From contig JADKHI010000001.1 in the NCBI GenBank assembly GCA_016721825.1, positions 930,001 to 994,000 of the forward strand: a DNA stretch of 64,000 nucleotides, given 5' to 3'. The DNA is from Flavobacteriales bacterium. Its GTDB lineage: Bacteria; Bacteroidota; Bacteroidia; Flavobacteriales_F; PHOS-HE28. Each line of letters starts with the position of its first letter. Positions within the stretch are counted from its first letter, which is position 1. Shown one piece after another: positions 43,891 to 53,819 of the stretch. Below the pieces are notes generated by a model. The model was not told the DNA's origin. It did not search any database and saw only the letters and a program-made list of their open reading frames with translations. Made by a program: the position numbers and the translations under genes.

Positions 43891-46800
43891 ATGAACGCAC
43901 TTCTTCGCCCTTTCCATGCCCTTCGACTTGCCGTGTTGGGGGCAATAACTGTCGTGTGGGCCTCTCCCTCGATCGCACAGGTCGGCACGAGCTACAATTT
44001 CACCCAGACCGGTGGTAGTTATTCTGCGATCAGCGGTGGGACGCAACTCTGGGGAGGACTCTTCCAATTGGACAACTTCGACGACCAGATCTCCTCGGCC
44101 CAGACCATCCCGGCTTTCAATTACGCAGGGACCGTGTACACGCAGATGTACGTTTCAGTGAACGGGTTCATCACATTCGGCTCGGCGCCAGCTGGCACGG
44201 AATACACCCCGATCTCCAGCGCAGCAGCATATGGCGGGGCGATCTCCGCCTTCGGAACAGACCTACAGAACACCAACGGAACGTTCTCACCTTCCCGTGA
44301 AATACGGTGGCAGACCGTAGGGAACGAAGTTGTGGTACAATGGAAGGCTCTGCGCCGCAAAGGGGTCTCCGGAGAGAACATGAACTTCCAGATCAGACTG
44401 AACACGGTGACCTCCGCGATCAGCATTGTGTATGGGGGGTTATCAGGTCAAGGGTCCGCCTCCACTTTCCAACCACAGGTAGGCCTCCGAGGACCGAACA
44501 ATACGTTCGGCACCAACGTGAACAACCGCCTGGTGGGAAGCGGGGCGGAGAACTGGAGTACAAGTCTGGGCGGTGCTGCCAACAACAGCAGCATGCGGTT
44601 CACAACAACTGCTCCTGCAAAGGCCTTCAGCAGCGGCCTCACCTATACATGGACACCGAATTGCACCGCCCCTGCCGCCACAACCACCACAACGGTGGAC
44701 TGCACTACGAACACCTATACCGTCACTGTCAACGTGACCTCCATCGGTAACGCACCGAACGTGGACGTGAGCAGCAGCATTGGGGGGGTGTTCGCGAATG
44801 ATGTTGGCATTGGTAGCTATACTACCGCTCCGGTGGCCATGGGAACTGCCCAGACCATTAATGTGGTGCACAACAGCGCTGCACTCTGCAACCTCTCCCT
44901 TGGCTCGGTCAACTCCTCAGGTTCATGTGTGTCGAATGGCACATGCTTGTCTCCCACCTTGGCCATTCCGGACAATGGCTGCGGCTCCAACAACCGCTTG
45001 GATGCCATACTGCCGATCACCACACCCGGCACCGCATTGGGCACGGATGTGTTCCTTCAATCCGTCGACCTGATCATCGCACACATCGCCAACTCCAACG
45101 TGCAGGTGCGTTTGGTCTCTCCGACCGGCCAGACACGGAATCTCATCCTGAACCGGTTCGGCGGTGCGCTGAACAGCAACATGGGCAACCCCTCCAGTTG
45201 TCCCACTACCGTGCTTCGTTTGATCGACACGGGCGCGCCCCTGACCAATACGGGCATGAGCAATGTGACCGGCAACTGGGCGCCGGAACAGACGCTGGCC
45301 GGTTTCACCGGTGACCCCAATGGCGCATGGCGCGTTCAAGTGTGCGACAACAGTTCCTTCTTCACGGGTACGCTCAACTACGTGAAGCTGAACTTCGCGC
45401 CTTGCCTTCCTCCCATCGCCACCACGACCGTGGTGCCCAACCAAGCGGCTGGCACATACACGGTGCAAGTGAATGTGAGCAATACCGGAAGCGGCGCAAC
45501 AGTTGGTCTGGAGTCCGACCTGCTGGGTCTGGAATTCGCCTCGGTCGGAACGGGCACGACGGTAATGGGTCCTTACTCCTTGTGCTCCCCTGTTAGCATC
45601 ACGGTGAAACATGCAAGCAACGCGACATGCGACCTCGCACTTCCTCTGGTGAATCCAGGCACCTGCATCACCAACAACAGCTGCCTGAGCCCCACCCTGG
45701 CGATCGCCGACAATGGCTGCGCGACCGGCAACAGTCTCTCCGCGTACATCAGTGTAACTGCTCCAGGAACCTCGTTGAACACCGATGTGCTCCTTCAACA
45801 CCTGGACCTGATCGTGCAACACACGTACAACGCTGACCTTCAGATCACACTGACCTCTCCTACCGGTCAGACCCGGAACATGATGCTGAGCCGTTTCGGT
45901 ACCGGGGACAATCTGGGCAACCCGGGAGCCTGCCCGTCCGTGGTGCTGCGCTTGCGCGATGGCGGAACGGCACTGAGCAACTCGAACACCAGCAATGTGA
46001 CCGGTGTGTACGCCCCTCAGCAGACGCTTGCAGGATTCACCGGCAACCCGAACGGCTATTGGAAGTTGACCATTTGCGACGACGCAGACGGTGATCTAGG
46101 TGCCTTGGTACTGGCAAACCTTAGCGTAGTGGCCAAGGGCAGCACGAACCCCTGTGCCCCCCATGTGATCGGTTGCTTTGAATCGATCGACGTGAACAGC
46201 ACCAGTGGGGCGCCGAACACACTGCCTTCCTCGGCCTGCGCCTTCAATGGACCGGCAAGCACGGGCGGTGTGCATTGGTGGTCCTATACCGCGACCAGCA
46301 ACGATGATGTCACGTTCACCGTTTGCAACCCGGCCTTCGACGCACGCATCAGCGTCTTCTCCCCACAGCCCAATTGCAGCAACCTGGTCTGCGTTGGAGG
46401 TGTGGATGATGCCCCCGGCTGCGGAACGGGTGCGGAGATCAAGGTGAAGGCCAACAACGGCGATGTGTTCCTGGTGGCCGTGCATGGTGCAGGTGCTGCA
46501 GTGGGTTCCTACACCATCCAGACCCTCTGCACGCCCCCCAGTTGCGCCCAGCCTGCCAACGACCTCTGCCCTGGCGCCAGTAGCGTGGTGCCCGTGTACA
46601 CTGGCTTCAGTGTGCCTGTTGTCGGCAACAATGCATGTGCCTACGTGGATGGCCCTACAAGCAATTCAGGCACCAACCCCGTGCAAGGCCTCTGGTACAC
46701 CTTCAACAGCGGTGTGAACAGCAAGGTCCGCATGTTCCTAGGAGGTCTGGCGCAAGGCGCTGGCTCGGCAACCGGGCTGAAGTGGGTCTTGTTCAATGGC

Positions 46801-48621
46801 ACCTGTGCAGGGCTCGGCGCCACCAGCGAAGTAGCCACCGGCAACGCCAGCGGATGGACCACCCTGAACGTAACGGCCGCAACACAGTACCGCTTGCTGG
46901 TGTTCAATACCGGCGGTGTAGGTGTTGAGGGGACCTTCACGTTGCGATTGGAAGTGCCCGGCATCAACGACGCGAGCATCAGCCAAGTGACCTCACCCGC
47001 GGGCCTGCTGTGCGACACGCAGTTCCAACCGGTGGTGAAGCTGAAGAACTTAGGGGAAGCCACGCTCACGTCAGTGCAGATCCCTGTGAACATAGATGGA
47101 GGCGCGCCGGTCTACACCCACAGCTGGAGCGGTCCTGCTCTTGCATATGGAGACAGCGTGACCCTGACGCTGCCGTTGGTGACCACGCCAACAGGCAACC
47201 ACACCTTGTTCGTCTCCCCACTGCAACCGAACAACGTGGCGGACGACATTCCCACGAACGACGAGGCCAGCAGTGCCTACCAGGCCAATGGACAGACCGT
47301 GAAAGTGCGGGTGACCACCGACACCAAGCCTTCCGAGACCACTTGGGTGATCTATGAGCCCGGCTTCATTCCCGTGGCCAGTGGTGGGCCCTATGTGCTT
47401 CCGAACACACAGAACACCACCACCCTTTGCCTTTCCACCGGTGCAGGCAACAAGTGGTTCTTCTACCTCTTCGATAGCTTCGGTGACGGCATCTGCTGCG
47501 GCTTCGGCAGCGGGTCGTGGCAGTTGTTGGACAAGATGGACCGCATGATCATCCGCGACAACGGCCAGTTCACAACGCAGAGCCCCAAGAGCCCTGCTGC
47601 CACCGCGAGCTATGCCATGGGTCATGAGGTCACACTACCACTTGGCCCTTCGCGTCCATGGACCGCGTCACCCTACAATGTGTGCGGTGTGTTCAACCTT
47701 GGATTACAGAGCAAGATCCGGTGCACCACTATACCCGGTGTCACCACGTACCAGTGGGAGTTCAGCAACCCGGACCAAGGCTACCAGCGCCGTGTGAGCG
47801 CCAGCGTGAACTATGTGACCTGGGTGAGCATGCAAGCGCAACCGCCGACCTTGGGCGTGACCCACTTCGTACGCAACCGCGCGGACCAGGGCACCGCTGG
47901 GTTCGCCGATGACCGGTGGGGAGAAGGCTGCGAAATGGCTTGGGACAACACAACGGCCTTCTGCACCGCCCTCATCAGCACACCTGGCTCCACCTTCAGT
48001 TGCGGCGCCACCCGCACCTGGGGCGGTAGCTCGAAGATCTGGGCGACACCCGTGGTGGGTGCCTTCCCTTACGATCAGAACGGCGACGGCGACTTCCTTG
48101 ATGCTGGTGATCAGGCGAACGCCTATCACTTCCGCTTCACGGGCGCCGGTGGTTACATCCGCGACATCTACCACACCACCTACGTCCTGCCCCTCACCTG
48201 GGTAAGCCAGCCTTTGTTGGCCGGCAACACCTACCAAGTGCAAGTGGAAGTGCAGGTAGGCGGAGCATGGCGCAGCTTCTGTGGCGCTACTTGCAACCTC
48301 ACCATCGCGGCCGGTCCTGGGCAAGGTGGCAACCGGATCGATGCGGTGAACACGACGAGCGAACTGCTCTCGATATGGCCCAACCCGATCAGCGACGGCC
48401 GTGCGCAACTGCGGGTCGAAGGACTGCTCGACGAGGACCAGCAGATCACAGTGGACGTGTACGACCCACTAGGACGCCGTGTATTCGCTGAGCGCTTCGC
48501 CAACAGCGGCAGCCTGTTCAATACCGTACTTGACCTGGGCGCAGCACAGAGCGCTGGCATCTATCTGGTGAACATCAGTGTGAACGACCGCACCTATACC
48601 CGCCGCTTGGTGGTGAACTGA
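43891..48621 (+). CDS. T9SS-secreted protein with two P-domains
   Basis: 1576 residues. A signal peptide ends near residue 30 (PSIAQ). A beta domain (about 31-270) resembles the start of the upstream giant protein (YTQMYVSVNGFITFGSAP). Two proprotein-convertase-type P-domains follow (about 350-508 and 590-747), recognisable by VRLVSPTGQTRNL and TLAGFTGDPNGAWRVQVCD. P-domains usually stabilise proteases or bind ligands; no protease domain is present. From about residue 750 the shared C-terminal assembly begins: cysteine-containing PPC-like domains, a CARDB-like domain, a DSFGDGICC domain, and the sorting domain (WPNPISDG). It diverges more from the other copies than they do from each other. 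Confidence 0.9.
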   Translation: MNALLRPFHALRLAVLGAITVVWASPSIAQVGTSYNFTQTGGSYSAISGGTQLWGGLFQLDNFDDQISSAQTIPAFNYAGTVYTQMYVSVNGFITFGSAPAGTEYTPISSAAAYGGAISAFGTDLQNTNGTFSPSREIRWQTVGNEVVVQWKALRRKGVSGENMNFQIRLNTVTSAISIVYGGLSGQGSASTFQPQVGLRGPNNTFGTNVNNRLVGSGAENWSTSLGGAANNSSMRFTTTAPAKAFSSGLTYTWTPNCTAPAATTTTTVDCTTNTYTVTVNVTSIGNAPNVDVSSSIGGVFANDVGIGSYTTAPVAMGTAQTINVVHNSAALCNLSLGSVNSSGSCVSNGTCLSPTLAIPDNGCGSNNRLDAILPITTPGTALGTDVFLQSVDLIIAHIANSNVQVRLVSPTGQTRNLILNRFGGALNSNMGNPSSCPTTVLRLIDTGAPLTNTGMSNVTGNWAPEQTLAGFTGDPNGAWRVQVCDNSSFFTGTLNYVKLNFAPCLPPIATTTVVPNQAAGTYTVQVNVSNTGSGATVGLESDLLGLEFASVGTGTTVMGPYSLCSPVSITVKHASNATCDLALPLVNPGTCITNNSCLSPTLAIADNGCATGNSLSAYISVTAPGTSLNTDVLLQHLDLIVQHTYNADLQITLTSPTGQTRNMMLSRFGTGDNLGNPGACPSVVLRLRDGGTALSNSNTSNVTGVYAPQQTLAGFTGNPNGYWKLTICDDADGDLGALVLANLSVVAKGSTNPCAPHVIGCFESIDVNSTSGAPNTLPSSACAFNGPASTGGVHWWSYTATSNDDVTFTVCNPAFDARISVFSPQPNCSNLVCVGGVDDAPGCGTGAEIKVKANNGDVFLVAVHGAGAAVGSYTIQTLCTPPSCAQPANDLCPGASSVVPVYTGFSVPVVGNNACAYVDGPTSNSGTNPVQGLWYTFNSGVNSKVRMFLGGLAQGAGSATGLKWVLFNGTCAGLGATSEVATGNASGWTTLNVTAATQYRLLVFNTGGVGVEGTFTLRLEVPGINDASISQVTSPAGLLCDTQFQPVVKLKNLGEATLTSVQIPVNIDGGAPVYTHSWSGPALAYGDSVTLTLPLVTTPTGNHTLFVSPLQPNNVADDIPTNDEASSAYQANGQTVKVRVTTDTKPSETTWVIYEPGFIPVASGGPYVLPNTQNTTTLCLSTGAGNKWFFYLFDSFGDGICCGFGSGSWQLLDKMDRMIIRDNGQFTTQSPKSPAATASYAMGHEVTLPLGPSRPWTASPYNVCGVFNLGLQSKIRCTTIPGVTTYQWEFSNPDQGYQRRVSASVNYVTWVSMQAQPPTLGVTHFVRNRADQGTAGFADDRWGEGCEMAWDNTTAFCTALISTPGSTFSCGATRTWGGSSKIWATPVVGAFPYDQNGDGDFLDAGDQANAYHFRFTGAGGYIRDIYHTTYVLPLTWVSQPLLAGNTYQVQVEVQVGGAWRSFCGATCNLTIAAGPGQGGNRIDAVNTTSELLSIWPNPISDGRAQLRVEGLLDEDQQITVDVYDPLGRRVFAERFANSGSLFNTVLDLGAAQSAGIYLVNISVNDRTYTRRLVVN

Positions 48622-48642
48622 TCAGCGAACACAATTCCTGCG

Positions 48643-48671
48643 AAAGCCCTCCGGTGACCCGGGGGGCTTTT
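48643..48671. terminator. Terminator after the 1576-residue gene
   Basis: AAAGCCCtCCGG-tga-CCcGGgGGGCTTT hairpin, 22 bases after the stop, followed by a short T run. Confidence 0.75.
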
Positions 48672-48834
48672 GGCTTGGTATCGCCATCTCCGGGAAATGG
48701 TCGCCGAAAGACAAGTGCAAGGCGCTTGGTCAATCTTGTGATCCAATCGGAAATGTGCACGGAGAACTGCTCGTCTCGAATACTTTGCTGGCCATTGAAC
48801 GCTATCTAACTTGTGTGCACCAAACACGCACGTC

Positions 48835-51800
48835 ATGAACCTTCGAAACCTCCTCTCCAGGAACGGACCACGCTCTTGGCAGCGACCGTTGTTGATCGCT
48901 ACAGCGTTAACCGCCTCGAGTTGGGTCCAGGCCCAGGTCGTGTTGATCGACCCGACCACTGTGGGTGGTTTTGAATCGGGCGCCACCCTGGCAGCCAATG
49001 GTTGGACCGCAGTGCAAGGAGCGTTGACCGCCCGCGTCTGGCAGTGCGGCACGGGTCAGGCAGGTTACACTGGTGCGCGAGCGGCATTCATAGGAAATAG
49101 CGCGACCAATGTGGGGGCCAACCAAGCCATCCGCACCGTACACCTCTATCGCAGCGTCACCATTCCTTCAGGGGCCAGTAACATCCAGCTCTCCTTCAAA
49201 TACAAGCAGGCCATAGCCGACAATACATGGGATTACTTGCGTGTGCACCTTAACGGGAACATTCCAGTGAACGGTACCCTTCAGACAGTTGGTCAATTGA
49301 TCCAAGTGGATCCTGTGGTGAATACGGACTATGCCACTTTCACGACAGTTAACGTCACCGTTCCGAACAGCTTCGCAGGCACCACCAACAATCTGATCTT
49401 TACCTTCAATGCGGACAATGTGACCCCCCATGCGTACGGTGCTGTTGATGATATCTCGCTGAGCTATTGTGCTTCACCACCTGCGGCCACGCTCGGAGCC
49501 GCCACTACGAGCTGCGCCACCAACAGCACCACGTTCAACGTAACGGTGACCTCATTGGGAAGTGCTGCCAACGTGGACATTATTTCTTCACCCGGCGGGA
49601 TCCTCTTCGATAACGTAGGCTTGGGCACCTACGCGTGCAGCATACCTGCCGGTGTTAACGCAGCCATCACCGTGGCCAATGGCACAGCCAGCGGCTGTGA
49701 TGTGGTCCTCGGTACGGTGACCTCCGCTCTTTGCGTTGGCAATGGTGTCTGTCTCGTGACACCCTTCCCGGCCATACCGGATGATGATTGTACCACCAGC
49801 CTCGATGCCGGTATCGCCATCAGCGGACTGCCCAATTCCTTAGGCGTTAACGCACTGCTGGAGAGCGTGGACCTGATCGTACAGCATTCGTACCGCGGTG
49901 ATCTACGCATTCAGCTCATCTCCCCCACGGGCCAGATCCGCGACCTCGTGATACAGCAACCCAGCCCATCGGCTGACGGTAACAACCTCGGCGTTCCTGC
50001 CAGCTGCCCAACCGGTATCCTAAAGCTGAAGGATGGTGGTGCAGCGCTTTCCACCATGGATGCCTCGACCAATAACGCAGCCTTCGGCACCTTCGCGCCG
50101 GAACAAGCCCTCGCTGGTTTCACGGGTGACCCCAATGGCACCTGGACGCTACGGATCTGTGATGCAGTGAGCACGGACGCTGGCACGTTGCGTTATGTGA
50201 AATTGAACTTCTTGGATTGCTTACCTCCGGCTGCAACGGCAGGCACCATGACCACCAGTTGCGCCTTGGGGACCTTCACCGTGCCGATCACAGTAAGCGC
50301 CTTGAGCGGTGCGCCGAGCGTGAACATTGTTGCGAGCCCCGGTGGTGTGTTGCAAGCTGGCGTTGGTACGGGCACCTACGTCATGGGGCCCTTCACCGTT
50401 GGCATTCCAGTGACCTTGAGCGTGGAGAATTCAGCGAACAGTAGCTGCTCGATCACCATCGGTACCTACCAAGGCTCTGGTTGTGTTCCGAACGGGGTCT
50501 GCCTGACCACGCCATTCCCGGCCATCCCGGACGATGGTTGTGCGACGAACAACAACCTGGAAGTAGGCATAGGGATCAGCGGCCAAGCGAACAGCTTGAA
50601 CACCAATGTGATGTTCGAGAGCATCGACCTGATCGTGCAGCACCAGTGGAGAGGTGACCTGAACATTCAGCTCGTCTCTCCGACCGGGCAGGTGCGCGAC
50701 CTTTACCTGCAGGCGCCGAACGCAGGCGCGGACGGAAACAATCTGGGCAACATCAATGCGTGCCCGAGCACCGTGCTGAAGCTGAAGGATGGCGGAGCAG
50801 CGCTCTCCACCTTGGATGCGAGCACCAACAATGCGGCCTTCGGCACATACGCCCCTGCACAGAACCTCGCCGGGTTCACGGGTGACCCCAATGGGACCTG
50901 GACGTTGCGGATCTGCGATGACGCCGCCGGTGACGATGGCACCTTGCGCTACGTGAAGCTCAACTTCGTCCCCATGGGCAGCATTGACCCCTGCGCGCCT
51001 TTGGCCATTGGTTGTTTCGAAGTGATCACACTGAACAGTGGCACTGGTGGGGTGAACACCCTACCACCTTCGGCCTGCTCCTTCAATGGGGCTGCGGCTG
51101 TCGGTTTCACGAACTGGTTCGCTTACACAGCGGCTTCGAACGAAGACGTCACCTTCTCGGTCTGCAATCCGGCATACGATGTCCGTCTTCAGGCCTTCAA
51201 GGCTACTGCGTCTCCTGATTGCAACAACTTGGTCTGTGTGGGCGGTGCCGATGACAGCCCTGGTTGCGCGCCCGGTGCCGACCTGAAGGTGAAGGCCAAC
51301 GCAGGTGAAGTGATCTACCTGGCAGTGAAGGGGGTCACCAACGCCAGTGGGCTCTACACCATTTCCACCGTATGCGATGCACAGTGCTCACCCAGCGTTG
51401 CGAACGACATGTGCGCTGGTGCCACGGACCTGAACCCGCTGCCGTACGTGGGCTTCGGAACGCCGATCACCGACGACAACACTTGCGCTTATGTGGATGG
51501 ACCCACGGGCAACTCCGGTGCTGAGCCGGTGCAGGGCCTCTGGTACACCTTCAACAGCGGGGTGAACAGCAAGATCCGTATGACCCTGACCGCAGGTACC
51601 GCCAGCAACCTCAAGTGGGCCCTGCACAGCGGCCTCTGCGATGGGCTGGATGCCTTCAGCGAAGTGGCCAACGGCAACGCCAGCGGCTTGACCATCCTGA
51701 ACGTGACCCCGGCAACGGACTACCGCTTGGTGGTGTTCAACACCGGCGGACCCGGCGTGCAAGGCACCTTCACCCTCAACGTGGAGAAGCCAGGCATCAA

Positions 51801-53451
51801 CGACGCCAGCATCAGTGCAGTGCTTTCGCCCTCAGGCACCATCTGCGACACCCAGTTCCAACCTGTGGTGAAGCTGAAGAACCTGGGTGAGGCCACCCTG
51901 ACCAGCGTGCAGATCACCGTGAAGGAAGATGCCCTCACCGAGTACGTCTACAATTGGACCGGCCCTGCGCTCGCCTTCGGTGATAGCGTGCAACTGACAC
52001 TGCCCTTGGTGACCTCCACAGGTAACCATGTGCTGAACGTGAACACCGACCTGCCCAATGGTGTGGCCGATGACATCCCCTCCAACGATCTGGCCAGCAG
52101 CGCCTACCAGGCCAACGGACAGACCGTGAAAGTGCGGGTGACCACCGACAACAACCCCGGACAGACCACCTGGATCATCTACGAGCCCGGCAACATCCCC
52201 GTGGCCAGTGGCGGACCCTACGTGATCCCGAACAACCAGAGCACCACCACGATCTGCCTGCCCGTAACCGGCAGCAACACCAAGTGGTTCTTCTTCCTGT
52301 TCGACAGCTTCGGTGATGGCATCTGCTGCTCGCAGGGTACCGGTTCATGGCAGGTGCTGGATAAGTTGGACCGCGTGATCCTGCGCGACAACGGCCAGTT
52401 CACCACCCAGAGCCCCAACACTCCACCGTTGACCCCTGCCTACTCGGTGGGTCATGAGATCAACCTGCCCATCGGACCTGCTCGCCCCTGGACCGCTTCG
52501 CCCTACAACGTGTGCGGTGTGTTCAACTTGGGCCTGCAGGCCAAGATCCGCAGCACCACCGTTGCGGGTGCTACGAGCTACCAGTGGGAGTTCAGCAACC
52601 CTGATGCTGGTTACCAGCGTCGGGTGAGCGCCACGGTGAACTTCGTGACCTGGACCAGCATGCAGGCCATGCCACCGAGCTTGGGCGTGACCTACTTCGT
52701 GCGCAACCGCGCCGATCAGGGTGCCGCCGGGTTCAACGACGATCGTTGGGGCGAAGGCTGTGAGCTGGGTTGGAACAACTCCAACAGTCAGTTCTGCACA
52801 GGCCTCGTGAGCACGGCCGGTTCAACCTTCTCCTGCGGCGCCACCCGCACATGGGGCGGCAGTTCCAAGATCTGGGCGACACCGGTGGTGGGGGCCTTCC
52901 CCTACGATGCCAACGGCAACGGCAGCTATGCGGACCCTGGTGATCAGCAGTTCGCCTACCACTTCCGCTTTACCGGTCCCGGTGCCTATGTCCGCGACAT
53001 CTACACCGCTACCTACATCTGCCCCCTGGCATGGACCACCAACCCCTTGTTGGCCGGTAACACCTACCAGGTAACGGTGGAGACCCAAGTGGCCGGTGTG
53101 TGGCGTGGCTTCTGCGGCACCACCTGCAACCTCACCATCGCGGCGGGTCCGGGACAAGGTGCAGGTCGCATGGACGCTGCGGCTACCACGGAGAACATCG
53201 AGCTCTGGCCGAACCCCGTGCGTGACGGCATCGTGAACCTGCGCATCGACGGCATCACAGACGCCGATCAGCGCATCGCGGTGGACATCTACGACGCCTT
53301 CGGTAAGAAGGTGGTGGCACAGCAGTATGCCAACAGCGGCAGCCTGTTCAACACCGTGCTCAACCTCGATGGCGGTCTCGCTGCCGGGGTCTACATGGTC
53401 AACATCACCATCAACGATCGCACTTCCCTCAAGCGCCTCACCGTGCTCTAA
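48835..53451 (+). CDS. T9SS-secreted protein, third paralogue, two P-domains
   Basis: 1538 residues from the ATG at 48835; an upstream in-frame GTG at 48811 is less likely. A signal peptide ends after WVQAQ (about residue 34). A jelly-roll-type beta domain (about 35-215, ending AVDDISLSYC) is followed by two P-domains (about 302-460 and 552-717), each with VQHxxRGDLxIQL and GFTGDPNGTWTLRICD. The shared C-terminal assembly starts at about 718 and ends in the sorting domain (about 1452-1538). The 3' two kilobases are almost identical in DNA to the fourth paralogue, with one stretch of 370 bases (51535-51904) without a mismatch. Confidence 0.9.
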   Translation: MNLRNLLSRNGPRSWQRPLLIATALTASSWVQAQVVLIDPTTVGGFESGATLAANGWTAVQGALTARVWQCGTGQAGYTGARAAFIGNSATNVGANQAIRTVHLYRSVTIPSGASNIQLSFKYKQAIADNTWDYLRVHLNGNIPVNGTLQTVGQLIQVDPVVNTDYATFTTVNVTVPNSFAGTTNNLIFTFNADNVTPHAYGAVDDISLSYCASPPAATLGAATTSCATNSTTFNVTVTSLGSAANVDIISSPGGILFDNVGLGTYACSIPAGVNAAITVANGTASGCDVVLGTVTSALCVGNGVCLVTPFPAIPDDDCTTSLDAGIAISGLPNSLGVNALLESVDLIVQHSYRGDLRIQLISPTGQIRDLVIQQPSPSADGNNLGVPASCPTGILKLKDGGAALSTMDASTNNAAFGTFAPEQALAGFTGDPNGTWTLRICDAVSTDAGTLRYVKLNFLDCLPPAATAGTMTTSCALGTFTVPITVSALSGAPSVNIVASPGGVLQAGVGTGTYVMGPFTVGIPVTLSVENSANSSCSITIGTYQGSGCVPNGVCLTTPFPAIPDDGCATNNNLEVGIGISGQANSLNTNVMFESIDLIVQHQWRGDLNIQLVSPTGQVRDLYLQAPNAGADGNNLGNINACPSTVLKLKDGGAALSTLDASTNNAAFGTYAPAQNLAGFTGDPNGTWTLRICDDAAGDDGTLRYVKLNFVPMGSIDPCAPLAIGCFEVITLNSGTGGVNTLPPSACSFNGAAAVGFTNWFAYTAASNEDVTFSVCNPAYDVRLQAFKATASPDCNNLVCVGGADDSPGCAPGADLKVKANAGEVIYLAVKGVTNASGLYTISTVCDAQCSPSVANDMCAGATDLNPLPYVGFGTPITDDNTCAYVDGPTGNSGAEPVQGLWYTFNSGVNSKIRMTLTAGTASNLKWALHSGLCDGLDAFSEVANGNASGLTILNVTPATDYRLVVFNTGGPGVQGTFTLNVEKPGINDASISAVLSPSGTICDTQFQPVVKLKNLGEATLTSVQITVKEDALTEYVYNWTGPALAFGDSVQLTLPLVTSTGNHVLNVNTDLPNGVADDIPSNDLASSAYQANGQTVKVRVTTDNNPGQTTWIIYEPGNIPVASGGPYVIPNNQSTTTICLPVTGSNTKWFFFLFDSFGDGICCSQGTGSWQVLDKLDRVILRDNGQFTTQSPNTPPLTPAYSVGHEINLPIGPARPWTASPYNVCGVFNLGLQAKIRSTTVAGATSYQWEFSNPDAGYQRRVSATVNFVTWTSMQAMPPSLGVTYFVRNRADQGAAGFNDDRWGEGCELGWNNSNSQFCTGLVSTAGSTFSCGATRTWGGSSKIWATPVVGAFPYDANGNGSYADPGDQQFAYHFRFTGPGAYVRDIYTATYICPLAWTTNPLLAGNTYQVTVETQVAGVWRGFCGTTCNLTIAAGPGQGAGRMDAAATTENIELWPNPVRDGIVNLRIDGITDADQRIAVDIYDAFGKKVVAQQYANSGSLFNTVLNLDGGLAAGVYMVNITINDRTSLKRLTVL

Positions 53452-53478
53452 GAGAACGTCCGATCAACAACGCATGCG

Positions 53479-53509
53479 AAAGCCCCCGGCCAATGGCCGG
53501 GGGCTTTTT
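53479..53509. terminator. Terminator after the third paralogue
   Basis: AAAGCCCCCGGCCA-TGGCCGGGGGCTTTTT hairpin. The same sequence with one change lies after the fourth paralogue. Confidence 0.9.
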
Positions 53510-53819
53510 GCGTTCAACGGCTTGATCGGCGCGGGTTATCAGCCTGTGAACCAATTGGTTGCCTGGGTTGAAGAAGATTTTCTGCTTGTTGGATATGCGG
53601 AGATCTCGATAGCTTAACGGCACAACACCAAACCAACCTCCTCTCCCATGTTCGAAGTGAACGACTGACCCCCCTTTCTCTCTCACGCTTCATATCACCT
53701 CCTGGCCATACCGGTCAGGCGCACCTTATCGAGTGACGTGTTACCCTCTACACGTGCGCTTTACGCTCGGATGATGGCCCGGAGCCGTCTCGTTCATTCA
53801 TCCATCCAAACCCGAACAC
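53510..53819. other. Intergenic region before the fourth T9SS gene
   Basis: 310 bases. No gene with a recognisable product, no tRNA and no exact TAnnTTTG promoter was found. The similarity to the other terminator region stops within a few bases of 53515. Confidence 0.45.
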